From the NCBI GenBank assembly GCA_007026445.1, contig VDMD01000034.1:124001-188000 (forward strand): DNA of 64,000 bases, in the 5' to 3' direction. Numbering within the stretch: the stretch's first letter is position 1; every line of letters starts with the position of its first letter. A model generated the notes under the pieces. That model worked only from the letters and a program-made list of their open reading frames with translations, had not been told where the DNA came from and did no database searches. Of the stretch, positions 42,133-53,138 are shown piece by piece. The position numbers and the translations under genes are program-made. The DNA is from Schizophyllum amplum. Taxonomy: Eukaryota > Basidiomycota > Agaricomycetes > Agaricales > Schizophyllaceae.

Positions 42133-43495
42133 ATGCGTCCGGGATTTCCGCGCACAGAGAAACCGCCAAAATTGACTGTCATCGAACGGTCTCATCTTGC
42201 GAAGGACTCGCACTCTGCCGTGGATGCTGCCCTACGAGACCTCAAAAAATACTCGCGACGCTTGCACGTTACTTACGATGCTTTCTCGGAGGAGCTGCAA
42301 GTCCTGGAACGCGTATTCTACAAGGGAAAGAACCAACACCGCAGCGCTCTCTTCTGGCGACGCGTAGCAGACGTCCGGAAATTCAGCCAGCGCATCGCGC
42401 AGTACGAGCCCCCTACGCTTCTGGACGCTTTCCGCTGCTCATTCTTCGGCGCTGACTTGCAACCAAAGTTCGTATTGCTTACGAACTCAATAAAAATATG
42501 CACTAAATATGTGGTTAAGCTCCAAAGCCATGAAGGGCGCCTGGTCCTACGTCCCGGACGACAAGACCAAGACCTACCTATTGGGCCGCCTGTCCGCAGG
42601 TGTGGCGCTGCTAAACGAGGTAAGGCCCTACTATTCGAACACGGTCCAGACGCACTCAAGTGACCGTCTTCAAGGCTCACGAGAGAGTGCTAGATGCGTA
42701 CCGGTGAGCATGATCAGGTCATGGACGTCCACCGCGCCTCCTGATCTTCCCGCTCTTAGCGCCTTCGTGCTCGAAATGCAGTCTGGGTTCTTCCTGCAGC
42801 TCATTCTCACTCTTGCCGCGCTCTCTTCTCGTCTCGACATTCTCGTGCAAGACCTCCGCGACGCCCTCCAAGGCTCCTGGACTACCATATACGAGCTTTT
42901 TCGTACATTGAATGTGGGCAGACCCTTCAATCACAATTAAGCGCGTCCCGTGTTAACGACCTCCTGCACAGCCATCTGCTGCGACAAAGGTTCCGAAGAT
43001 TCAGACCGTTGGTCCGAGACCTTGTAGCAAAGGCGAGCTGGCAGCCCCGAGTGTCTCACAAGCCCTTCCTGTTCGAGACGAGCCAGCAGGTGACGAGGAC
43101 ACGGGCGTGACTATCACGCGTGCGCCTGAGGTCCCTGCTGAGCCAGAGGTCTCCGATATGCAGGACACTGTACCTACCGCGCCGCTTCCATCTGTCACCG
43201 GCAGGAAGAGGATCGACAAATCAACGGACACATACGACGACTCGCCAACAAGGGAGGTTGAGGATACAATTGATGTTGTTAACATCAGGGAAGCAGAGAC
43301 ACCAGCTCGTGAGTTGTCTGCTGTCCGTTGCTCGAGCGGCGCATTCTTGAGCGATTTGCAGGCGTTGTTGCTACGCCGCTCAGGCCAACACCTGCATCCA
43401 AGCAGCCAAAGAAACGAATCGCGGACAAAAGCAAAGGGGACGCGCCGAAGAAAAAGCGCAAAAAGGATGAGATAGATGCCATATTCGGGTTCTGA
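42133..43495 (+). CDS. NEPRO/Rmp1-like nucleolar protein
   Basis: N-terminal domain resembles nucleolus and neural progenitor protein and the RNase MRP subunit Rmp1. ATG 42133 gives MRPGFPRTEKPPKLTVIERS. DAALRDLKKYSRRLHVTYDA is followed by the hallmark YKGKNQHRSALFWRRVADVR (42321-42380). After two or three short introns come AKGAWSYVPDDKTKTYLLGR, then FFLQLILTLAALSSRLDILV (42790-42850). A long disordered acidic/Ser-Thr middle follows. The C terminus is KKKRKKDEIDAIFGF* (43450-43495), a Lys patch plus DEIDxIF ending typical of this family. Probable nucleolus; probable role in rRNA processing with RNase MRP, inferred from family. Start chosen because it is the first ATG in frame with the domain. 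Confidence 0.75.
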
Positions 43496-44247
43496 GCTGC
43501 CATAATTCGAAGGTTACTCTCCTGGTGCTCTAGAGTCTAAGGATGTTCAGAACTAGCCGGTGACGTTTTTCGACGCTGGTTTATGGTTCACCGGCCAGTT
43601 CCGACGACCTCGCCCGCGCGCCTCTCCATACGTGATGTCCTCACCTCGCGCCTCCGCGAGGGCTCGCGAGAAGTTCCCTCGCCACTGTCTCATTCGAGCA
43701 CGAACAAGCAGCAGGAGTAGTGAATCAACTCAAAGCGATGGCGGTTCCGTGGGCTCGGTCAGCGAGCTCAACACCCGCCAGACATCGTCGCTGCGTCGTA
43801 GTAGAGATTGGCGCGAGCTGCAGAAATCGGGGCCTCAGGCTCACAACGCAGTTAGGCCGCCAAAACCAATGTTTTATTGGACTGACCGCAAGCAGCCAAG
43901 TACAAAAAAGTAAGAAAAGAGAAGCGCGACCGTAGTAGCTAAACGGAATAAGTCAGGGATCAAGTGCACAACAACGTCCGAAGAGTCCAAGAGGCAAGTC
44001 CAAAGGATAAAGATAGGAAGTCCAATCTGAGTCCGATATCGACGAAACGCGGGTATACGACTCGTCCTACGATAATGTGCAAGCGTCCGACTGGGGGCGT
44101 ATAGACAACGGGGTAGGGGGCGAGGAACAGAGTCCGCAGGACACGAAGACGAAGGTTTCGCAGCATACGAAGGGTGTCCGAGGCAATGGCTACAGCAAGG
44201 CAGGCAACAACAGCAGGTGGACTACAAAAGGGACGGGGACGTCAGAA
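43496..44247. other. Intergenic region between convergent genes
   Basis: 752 bp between the 3' ends of the NEPRO-like and cupredoxin genes. Open frames such as 43560-43913 plus lack recognisable features. Nothing else found. Confidence 0.4.
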
Positions 44248-46407
44248 CTAGAGGAGCAGGAACGCAGCGACGGCAGCCGCAGCACCGGCGAGCATGCGCG
44301 GTGACGAGAGGCTGGGGGCGCCGTTGTTGAGCGCGCCCGCGGCCGTGGCCGCGCCGGACGACGTCGACGCGGTGCCGGCGGACGAAGCCGTGGCTGCCGC
44401 GCCGCCCGCCGCGAACGTTGCCGAGGGGGCCGCCACCGAAGATGAGGCAGCAGCGGCGACGACGGCGTCGAGGTTCTGGGGCCACATGAACGGCGTGGAA
44501 GCACCCGAGCTGAGGTCGACGCTGCCCTCGTCGCTGAGGACCTCGTTGTTCATGGCGAGGAAGTTGCGCGTGTACATGAGGTTCTCCATCATGAGCGGCA
44601 TGGCCCAGTCAGGCATGCCGGCCATGTCCATCGAGCCGCCCCAGGAGGTGGCGACGGCGCTGCGGACGGTCTGCTTGTCGGTGTACTTGGCGTACTGCGC
44701 GAGGTCCGGGTTCTAGGGAAGCGGAAGTCAGTCGGACAACGAGCGGAGGGAGCAGGCATGCATACCTTAGCGACCATGTCGGGCATCATCGAGTCGGCGG
44801 ACGTAGAGGTGTCGCCGCCGGACACGGAAGAGGGGTTGATGACACCGAACATGCCCTTCTGGCAATGCTGGGGAATCGCGCAGTAGAAGAACGTCGGCGA
44901 CGTGTCGTTGACAACCTGCTGGAATGTGAAGGAGGCGTTCTGCTTGCCGCTAGCGAAGGCGTCGGCGGTGGAGTTGCAAGGCTCGAGTGCGGAGGACTTG
45001 GTCACGGTGTGCGGGCCGGCCTTCCACTACGAGAATGTTAGTTCGTGGCGAAGCCCCGGAAGAACTGCGAACTGACCTCGAACTGGATGGTGTCGCCGAC
45101 GGACGCGTTGACGGCGAAGGGCACATAGCGGAGGACACCCTGGGTGGGGGCGACGATGACGGTGTGGGTCGCACCGGTGCCAGATGCAGCGGCAGCAGCG
45201 GTCGTCGAGGCGGCCATCGAAGCGGACTCGGTCATGGCCATGGACGCGGACTCAGTCATCCAAGCCATCTCGCTCGAGGACGTGGCAGTGGACTCCATAC
45301 CCTTGTCGGCAGAGGTGGTCTCCCAGGCCATCGACGAGCTCGACTCCCAGGCCATCGCGGTGGAGGAAGACTCCCAAGAAGCCATCGTCGAGGTGGACTC
45401 ATGCGACATCGCGGTGGTGGTCTCGTGAGCCATCGTCGAAGAGGTGGACTCCCACGACTTCTCCGACGAGGAAGACATCTCGTGGGCCATAGAGGTGGCC
45501 TCGTATGCCATCGCGGAGGAGGTCTCGTGGGCCATGGTGGAGGTGGTCTCGTAGGCCATCGTGGAGGTGGTCTCGTGGGCCATGGTGGAGGTGGTCTCGT
45601 GGGCCATCGAGGAAGAGGTCTCCCACGACTTCTCCGACGAGGTAGTCTCATGAGCCATCGAGGACGAGGTCTCGTAGGACTTCTCCGACGAGGTGGTCTC
45701 ATGGGCCATCGAGGACGAGGTCTCGTATGACTTCTCAGCCGAGGTAGTCTCGTGCGCCATCGACTCGGAAGTGGTCTCGTACGACATCTTCGAGGTGCTG
45801 TCGTGGCCCATCATCGTCGAGCTGGACTCCATGGTAGACGACATCGCCATCGACTCGGAGGAGTCCATGCCCATATCGTAGCCGCTGTTGTCCTTGCCGT
45901 CGTCCTTGCCATGGTCCATGCTGCTGTCCTTGCCGTCGTCCTTGCCGCTGTCCTTGCCATGGTCCATGCTGCTGTCCTTGCCATCGTCCTTGCTGCTGTC
46001 CATGCCGTAGTCCATGCTGTTGTCCTTCCCGTCGTCCTTGCTGCTGTCCATGCCGTAGTCCATGCTGCTGTCCTTCCCGTCGTCCTTGAAGCCATCGTCC
46101 TTGCCCCAAGAGTTCATGCTGGAGTCGTCATAGCTGCTGCTGTCGTCCTTCCCCGCGTCGTGGTAGCTGGCAGCATCCTTGCCGGAGTCCTCGCCCTCCT
46201 TCCCTCCGCCAAAGAAGTCGCCGAACGTGCGCCTAGCATCAAAAATTAACATCACATCATTTCACGCAGGCGCATCACTCACGATCCCAGAGATTCGGCG
46301 GGCTGGGCAAAGCGCGCGAGCGCAGGGCCCTGCTGGGTGATGGGGCGGGGGAGCGCGTCCGCGCAGCGCGCAAGGAGTGCAGCCAGGAGGACGGTCTTGG
46401 TGAGCAT
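44248..46407 (-). CDS. Secreted, probably GPI-anchored cupredoxin with long Ser/Thr/Met/Asp repeat region
   Basis: Signal peptide MLTKTVLLAALLARCADA from ATG 46407. An intron at about 46302-46238 is followed by GDFFGGGKEGEDSGKD. Then come two low-complexity arrays: about eight units of the type SSMDYGMDSSKDDGKD (46130-45890), and about a dozen units of SYETSSSMAHETTSSEK type (45800-45230). The cupredoxin domain follows: VRYVPFAVNASVGDTIQFEV equivalent (reads LRYVPFAVNASVGDTIQFEV, about 45140-45080), then WKAGPHTVTKSSALEPC (about 45028-44980). FYCAIPQHCQKGMFGVI (about 44885-44835) supplies the copper-type Cys, His and Met; His of PHTV is the fourth ligand. The protein ends in an Ala/Ser stretch and hydrophobic AGAAAAVAAFLLL*, fitting a GPI signal. 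Likely cell-wall or extracellular copper protein; role unknown. Confidence 0.78.
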
Positions 46408-47450
46408 GCTGGCGTACATTATCGTATGCAGATTAACTGGTCGACAGGAGCCGTAGGAGTGTCGAGGGAAAGGATAGAGAAAGGACTGGTGTGGTCGGAA
46501 TGAAAGGTCCTGCCGGAGGTCAACGAACGTGCAGCTCTGTCAAAGAGTGATCTGCGCGGAGGGGAAGAATGTCAGCCAACGCATCCCACGCCCGCAACGC
46601 ATAGCGCACGCACCCCAAAGTATAATCCGTAAGATACAAAAGCAAGCACCGAGAGTCGACTCGGGCGCAAAGGTCGGCTGGCGAACGAAAAGAAGGAGAG
46701 GGGGAAAGAAAAACGAAAGACGGCGGCGGCCCTCGAGGAAAACGGGCGGGGAGAAGGAGGGGTGAAGCCGGGCATCGCGCCGCACGGCTTATAAGGGCAG
46801 CCGCTGACGTGAAATCAACACGCTTGACTACGGCGTGAGAGAATCCGTTGATTGGGCACCAGCGACGGGAGCGCCTTCGCTGAACCGGAACAGCGGGTTG
46901 GCGCCCGTCGCTACAGCTGGCCCAATCAGCACACGCCTCATATCGATGTATATCGACGCTTTCCCGACAAGTTTTGCAGTGGGGGAGGCTGCGCGCCCCC
47001 CTCCTGCCCCGCGGAATGGTCATTTGCAGAACAATGACATCCATACCGGGGAGTGCGACGCGCAGGAGACTGCGCTTGATGACCTCGAACACTCCGGGCA
47101 GCCGCTTCCGCACGTGACCCAATGTTCGACTACAACGTCGATCACCATCAATTATCGAGGGACGATAAGAGAGGCCGAAGCAACCTTGGTTGCTGTCTGT
47201 CGTTGTGCCTTGTTGCGAAGATTGAATACAGCGACGCCCTCCTCGACGACGACGCATGCCACTTGTTCAGCCATGCAACGGGAACGAAAGCCCTGCGGGA
47301 ACCATACGCTGCCCGTACGACAAGGTACCCTCAGCGCCTTGCAAGCGCTGACATTCCATCGATCGTAGCAGTCTGTCTACAAACACATAGGATGGCAATA
47401 GTAATCGTCACTTTCGTCTGAACGCCCTGCGATCACCGGCACCTGCAAAC
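46408..47450. promoter_or_regulatory. Upstream region of cupredoxin gene
   Basis: About 1 kb without a recognised gene. A TTATAAG box stands at 46789-46795, roughly 380 bp upstream of the cupredoxin ATG; the palindromic core works on either strand. The interval 47410-47450 is the 3' flank of the next minus-strand gene. Open frames here lack features. Confidence 0.35.
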
Positions 47451-48524
47451 TCACATGTACTGGGGTCCCGGCCTCGACGGCAGGCCGCGCCTGTATGATG
47501 TACCCTGCTGCTGCCCGACGTTGCGATCCTGGTAGCCACGTTCGACGGGACCCGGGCGCTCATACACGCGCTCCTCCTTCGAGGGGGGAGTCGGAGCACC
47601 ACGTCGGGCATCGCGGATAGACCGCAGGCGCTCGGTAGCCCTCGTCGCCGGAGGCGCCTCGTAGCTACGAGCAGCCGAGGGCGGGGTGGAGTAATCCGCG
47701 GCGGCAAAGTTGCGACGGCGAGGAGCTGCAGGGGCGACTTCCCTACGCGGCTCCTCATCGTCAATGCTGGCGGAGCGACGAGGCTTGCCGCGACGCTCAT
47801 GCTCTTCGAACAGCCAGTCGGGGAGGTCGGAGCGGTCCTTGGCCTTCTGCAGATGATAAGCCTTGAGCGCGCGCGTCAGATGCGACTCTTGTCCGGGAGG
47901 AGTTACTGCTATCGCGTTAGCGCAATTTCTATTAGACGTGCCCAATTCCCACACCTTCCCCCGACGCAGTGGCCACGCCAGTCGCCCAAGCTTGACTGAT
48001 GTTGACAGTGAGAGAAGAGAGGGAGGTGGCAGCATTAGCCACAGTGTCCCAGAGCCTTTCAGAGGGGGGCGCGATAGAGGCTGAGAGACCGATCAGCAAA
48101 ATAATTCTCTGCATCGCAACGGCGCATACGGACTTGGCTTGGCGCTGTCGCCGATGCGGCGATCCCTGAGAGAGCCGGTGGGCGCAGGCGTCTTGTACGG
48201 TGCGGCGTCCTCCTCGAGACTGGTGCGCGAGGACGCGTAGCCACGGCCACTGAACGTCGACGAGCCGGAAGACGAAGAAGAGTCGACCGATGTGCGTGGC
48301 GACGCGGTGGGGGGACGGCGCCAGGCTGTGCGCGGCGGGTGATCTGGAAGAGGAGGCGCCGTCCGCTCAGCGCGGGAGGGGCGGATATTGGCAATCGAGC
48401 GCTGACGCGGGAGATGGGCGGGCGGGGCATAGTCCTCGACCGGGGTTGCGCGGTGTTGGCTGGCGGCGCGCCCGACCGAGCGGGAGCGGGGGTTGCTTGG
48501 CAAACCAGCAGCGCGGGAAGCCAT
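47451..48524 (-). CDS. Disordered basic protein with conserved DLPDWLFEEHERR motif
   Basis: Not recognised. ATG 48524 gives MASRAAGLPSNPRSRSVGRA. The first exon is Arg/Ser/Pro-rich (SVDSSSSSGSSTFSGRGYAS). The second exon joins in frame if the donor is A|GTCCGT near 48138 and the acceptor GCAG near 47907, giving ITPPGQESHLTRALKAYHLQ. The only well-ordered looking part is ALKAYHLQKAKDRSDLPDWL, then FEEHERRGKPRR (about 47770-47870). The rest is Arg/Pro/Ala-rich, ending RPGPQYM*. The compact helix with DLPDWLF could be a docking motif. Further small exons in the intron region cannot be excluded. Divergent from the SQR gene, 310 bp apart. Confidence 0.5.
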
Positions 48525-48834
48525 GATGGGCGGGGAGAAGAAACGAGGGACGCGGAAGGGAGCGGGTACCAGCCCAGCTGGCGCGAGAAGGGGAAGATGG
48601 TGGCCGAAGACAACAAGGGCAACACGGTCCGGCCTCGGCGCCGGCGCGGCATGGCAGCATTCGGGCATCGCCGCATCTCCGGATCGGCGTGAACGCGGCA
48701 AGCCATCAAAATACGCGAAAATACGCGCAATCACGTCAGACTTCCCTCACCATTTCGTTTTCGGCCTTGCTTATAAGTCCAGAACACTTCATTATGGCCA
48801 CCCCCGACGCCCCCCTTCCTTCTCCTCAACCGCC
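48525..48834 (+). promoter_or_regulatory. SQR promoter with TATA-like box
   Basis: TATAAG at 48772-48777 is 58 bp upstream of ATG 48835. The same interval must promote the divergent gene at 47451-48524. Confidence 0.4.
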
Positions 48835-50406
48835 ATGCTCGCCGCCGCACGCCCCGCACTCGCCTCCTCCTCCCGCGCGGCGGTCCGCTTCGCCTCCTCT
48901 TCTGCGGCGGACAAGTATAAGGTCCTTGTCGTCGGCGCAGGCAGCGGTGGCATCAGCGCTGCACACCAGATCTACGACCGATTCAAAGCGGCTGGCAAGC
49001 CCTTGAACGACGGGGACATCGCCATCGTCGATGCCGCGGAATACCACTACTACCAGGTATGTTCCGATCGTACCGTGCATCGCACCGGTTGCTAACACGC
49101 GTTCCCCAGCCCGGATGGTGAATCTGATTCGTTTGCGAACCATCCGAAGACCCTCTGACACGCATGCAGGACGCTTGTTGGTTCCGGCTTGAAGAACAAG
49201 CAGGACACACGCAAGCCGCTCGCGAGCCTCGTCCCGCGCCACCTCGCGCACGTACCGGAGCATGTTCAGTCCTTTGCGCCCGAGAAGTCGTCTGTCACGA
49301 CCACATCCGGCCGCACCCTCTCCTACGACACCCTCGTCGTAGCGACTGGTCTTCAGATCAACTGGGATGCCATCAAAGGCCTCCCCGAGGCGCTTGCTGA
49401 CTCGAAGTCCGGCGTCTCTTCCATCTACTCCTACGACACCGCCGACAAGGTCTGGAATGACATCGAGGCATTCCGCGGGGGCAAGGCTGTCTTCACGCAG
49501 CCTGCAGGCGTCGTGAAGTGCGCCGGAGGTTTGTCGCGTCCGCCTACTATCCGAGCCACGGAGCTAACATCTCTGCAGCACCGCAAAAGATCATGTGGAT
49601 GGCCTGGGATCGCTTCCGGCGCACGGGCCGCCGCGACGGCGCAGAGATGGACTTCTACACTGGCATGCCGACGATGTTCTCCGTGAAGAAGTACTCCGAC
49701 AAGTTGAACGAGCTCCGCATCGAGCGCAACGTCGGTGGCCACTTCGGCCACAACCTCATCTCCGTCGACGCCGCCAACCGCCGCGCGACCTTCCAGACCG
49801 CCGACGGCACCGTTGACGTCGACTACACCACCCTGCACGCGACCCCGCAAATGGGCGCGCCCGCGGTTATCAAGAGCTCACCCCTCGCTGACGCCGCCGG
49901 CTGGGTCTCCGTGAATCAGACGACGCTGCAGCACACGAACCCCGACTACAGCAACATCTTCGCGCTCGGCGACTGCTCGTCGCTGCCCACATCGAAGACC
50001 GCCGCCGCGATCATCGCTCAGACCCCGGTGCTCACTGAGAACCTGTTCTCGCTGATGGACACAGGCAAGGTCGCTGGTGCCGCGTACGACGGGTACACGA
50101 GCTGCCCGCTGCTCACGGGCTACGGCCAGCTGCTCCTCGCGGAATTCAAGTACGGGCTCGAGCCTAAGGAGTCGTTCGCGAACGTGCCTTTCCTGGGCGA
50201 CCAGAAGGAGCCACGGCGATTGTACTACCACTTCAAGAAGGACCTCTTCCCGTATGCCTACTGGAACTACATGGTGCGTATCCATCCTACCCTACTCAGC
50301 TTGATTGCTCATTGTCCTGCAGGTCCGCGGCAAATGGTACGGCAACACTGCTACCGTTCGCCCGTCATTCGCGGGTCTCACCACTCCCCCGACTGTGAGC
50401 GCATAA
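48835..50406 (+). CDS. Sulfide:quinone oxidoreductase, mitochondrial (SQR/Hmt2 type)
   Basis: Flavoprotein of the inner mitochondrial membrane that oxidises sulfide and passes electrons to ubiquinone. The N terminus MLAAARPALASSSRAAVRFA looks like a mitochondrial targeting peptide. The FAD Rossmann motif is KVLVVGAGSGGISAAHQ (about 48919-48968). Exon 1 is 48835-49056, ending YHYYQ. Exon 2 is only 8 nt (49110-49117), and exon 3 starts at 49170; together they rebuild the conserved QPGWTLVGSGL. Active cysteines: VVKCAGAPQKIMW (split by the intron near 49528-49578) and DGYTSCPLLTGYGQLLLAEF (about 50088-50147). The second dinucleotide-fold motif is SNIFALGDCSSLPTSKTAAA. Introns 1 and 2 are 53 and 52 nt. 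The last short intron is near 50275-50323. All catalytic residues are present. Confidence 0.9.
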
Positions 50407-50958
50407 GCTCTCACTCGTCGTTGGGTGTCAGTCCGTCGCATTGGACACTGCTGCGGCCTCGGCTTCGGGAGTCTGGCTTGGGACTTCGGTTCTGAGATGG
50501 CAAAAATCTGTACCATATCGTACATATCGCGCCCTGGAGCGCGCGTATAATCGCGCATGGTCGCGGGTATTGGAGGCGCACGGTCGCGACCTCGGGAAGC
50601 GACGCTGTAATCTACCGTTAATTTACGTAGAGCATAGAGGATGTTCTTTCATGCCTAACTTATCACTTCATGAGCCATGAATTCGTCGGTTGTGCTGCAT
50701 GCGAGCGGCCATGTAAACCTGATCCTGTGTGCAGTTCAACTTCCGGTCCTCCGGTCCGGAGAGGATGGCCGCATTTGTGACTTGAAGTTGTTGGTGCGCG
50801 CTTGAACTTGCCTCTCGCGCTCATCAGATTGAGGTCGTCGTCTCGCTGTCGCCTTGAATCATTGCCTTTTGGCCCCTCTCCACTTCTCTCCCGAAGGTGA
50901 GTCTTGGCCGTATCCCCTGCCCCACGATGCATGCCTCACGATCTGTAGAATCTCGATC
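50407..50958. other. Intergenic region, nothing recognised
   Basis: 552 bp between the SQR gene and the F-box pseudogene. The 3' part (50850-50958) is probably the old promoter/leader of the F-box copy. Confidence 0.35.
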
Positions 50959-52604
50959 ATGGGCGACCAGGTCTCATTCGAACGCGCCGATTTCTCCGTT
51001 ATGCTCTGCTCGAAATGCGGGTCGTCTGTATCCGCGATAACACATGCCCCACTGGACGCGCTGTGGACAGACCTGCCAACAGAGCGCGAAGTCGCTGAGA
51101 TACGGCACGCCCTCCAGATGGACGAAGCATCCGCCGCTACCCTCGAAGAAGCCATATCCAGAACTCAGCGTACCCTCGACGATCTACGCGCCCAGCACAA
51201 TGTTGTCGTGACCAGTGCGGCTCGCAAGCGCTCGCTGATTGCTCCAATTCGACGTCTTCCTCCCGAGTTGCTCACAATAATCATCACGCTCGCCATCTCG
51301 CGCACCTTCGATCGCAAACGCGACAGCACGCTTGTCGTACAGCATCCCGTGCTCCAAGTCTGTCATCGCTGGCGCGCTCTTGCTCTCGCGACGCCGAGGA
51401 TATGGGCCGATATCGCAGTCTATCCTGTGTATGATCCTTTCTGGTATAGCACGATCAGGAAATGCGTCAAGCGATCGCAGCAACAACCGCTCGACATATA
51501 CATCTGCGGTGATTGTCCACCGTGGCGGGAAGACTGTGAGAGCAACGACGTGTCAGAGTTCGCCCCCGAAATCAAGGGCTTGGTCGCTTGTCTCGGAGCT
51601 TCTGCTGACCTGCTCGCACCGCTGGCGAAGCATGTCAACCGTGCTCCTTCATCCGCCGGTGGACCTTTCAGCGCCAGTGCGATCACTTCCGATGCTTCAA
51701 CAACTCACGCTGGCAGGCCTCGTTTACGGCCACGAGGAGAAACACGCCTGTATCTTCCAAAATTGTCCCGTGCTTACCGCAGCATGCTTAAAGGTACTCG
51801 ACTATCCCTTGCCATGGGCGCAGCTTCAGGAACTCGAGCTCACACACATTGACTCACTACCTGGTCCATCGCTGGTCCATCGTTCGTCGACGCGTTGACG
51901 CATTGCACAAGTCTGAAGAAGCTCACAGCTTGCACGCAAACGGAGAATCACGGAAATTATCCAGAAGTCATATTACCAGCTCTGCAGACTCTCGTTCTCC
52001 GAGGAAACGCCTCACAGCACCTGCGCTTCCTACGCGCGCCTGTCGTGTGCGAAATTGACATGATGTGCGACGACAGCTTGGGTGAACTGCAAAGCTTCGC
52101 ACAGAGGAACAGGAACGTTGGGCGCACCGTCTCATCCATCACTCTTCTCGCCGACGACGACGACGAAGACATCAGACTCAAATGGGAGCCTCTATTCGAG
52201 ATGTATCCCAGCGTCTCCCGCCTACACGTCCAAGACAAAGATCCGGGGAGGACACTCCTCGTAACGGAATGGCTGCTGGACACGCTCTGCCGTCGACTTC
52301 ATGATCCGCTATTGCCCTGTTGTTTCCTGTGTTGATGCACCGGGACGTAAATTGTCTGGACCGTTTCATCGAGACGCGAGCGGTGCATCCTCCCGCGGGC
52401 GCGACCAGACTGGAGGAAATTGAGCTCGGCCGGATCGAACCCGAATTTGAGCAGCCTATTGCTGGTCTTCGCGGCAAAGGGGTCAGGGTCTATGCGATGG
52501 AGCCTGCACATTTCCGCCGCCCGGGTTCCATCTTCGAGGATGATGACTGTAGCTCCGAGGAGGAGGAGGAGGAGGAGGAGGATGACGATGAAGACGAACG
52601 GTGA
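50959..52604 (+). pseudogene. Decayed F-box-like family member E' (close relative of member D)
   Basis: ATG 50959 (MGDQVSFERADFSVMLCSKC) opens a frame that is very close to member D through the Cys motif, coiled coil, F-box-like core (RRLPPELLTIIITLAISRTF) and CGDCPPWRED. Three frame changes follow. The first is near the C5 run at about 51565 (SEFAP to KSRAWSLVSELLL). The second is at 51861-51882, where an 11-bp tandem duplication (CTGGTCCATCG twice) shifts the frame; without one copy LPGPSFVDALTHCTSLKK reads through. The third is near 52300-52330. The last frame ends in an acidic tail (EEEEEEEEDDDEDER). Leucine-rich content is preserved across frames, so decay is recent. Confidence 0.7.
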
Positions 52605-53138
52605 AGACGATGAACACGATGCGGATAAGGATCTAGTTGAGGATACCGAAAACTAGGAGTGACACAACAAGATGACCGGCCTTCGTGCTTTCTAGAATAA
52701 ATCGATGTGGATTGTGGCGAAATCTAGTAGTTTTCATTTACGTCTGTCGGATTCGACTACACATGTCCGTACTTTCCATTGTTCTCTGCAGACGCGTGCA
52801 GTCTTCAAAGAAACGCATCCTGCCAGTAAGTTGATGCCCGCCATGCTTTCCCGCGTCCAGTGTAATCCAGTTGGAAGTGCCCACTCCAGCTCCTGGGGAT
52901 TACCACGCCCGATGATGCGGGCGGGCGGACCGGCGAATCCTAGATGAAGCGGTCCTGGAGAGACAGCTGGACCTTTGGTATCCTGATCAAGACTCCATCG
53001 GTGGCGGATGGTGGAGCGGCTCGATCCCCAATGAGCGACGCGAGCGGTGTGTCGCCAGTGCTGCAGTAGAGGGCGTCCATAACACTGCGGCGGTCATAAC
53101 GGCGTCGACGATATCGATCTTGGTATTCGGCCAAGAGC
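52605..53138. other. Intergenic region with short coding-like frame
   Basis: 534 bp. The minus strand (about 53085-52940) encodes MDALYCSTGDTPLASLIGDR and further residues to QDRFI*, immediately downstream of the POP5 stop. It could be a 3' UTR frame or an alternative POP5 end; no support for either. Confidence 0.3.

Noticed and set aside
45090..46250. Long plus-strand and alternative minus-strand open frames opposite the cupredoxin repeats
   Set aside because: They are shadows of the repetitive coding sequence in other frames (His/Gly/Arg or Trp/Arg repeats) with no splice or domain support.
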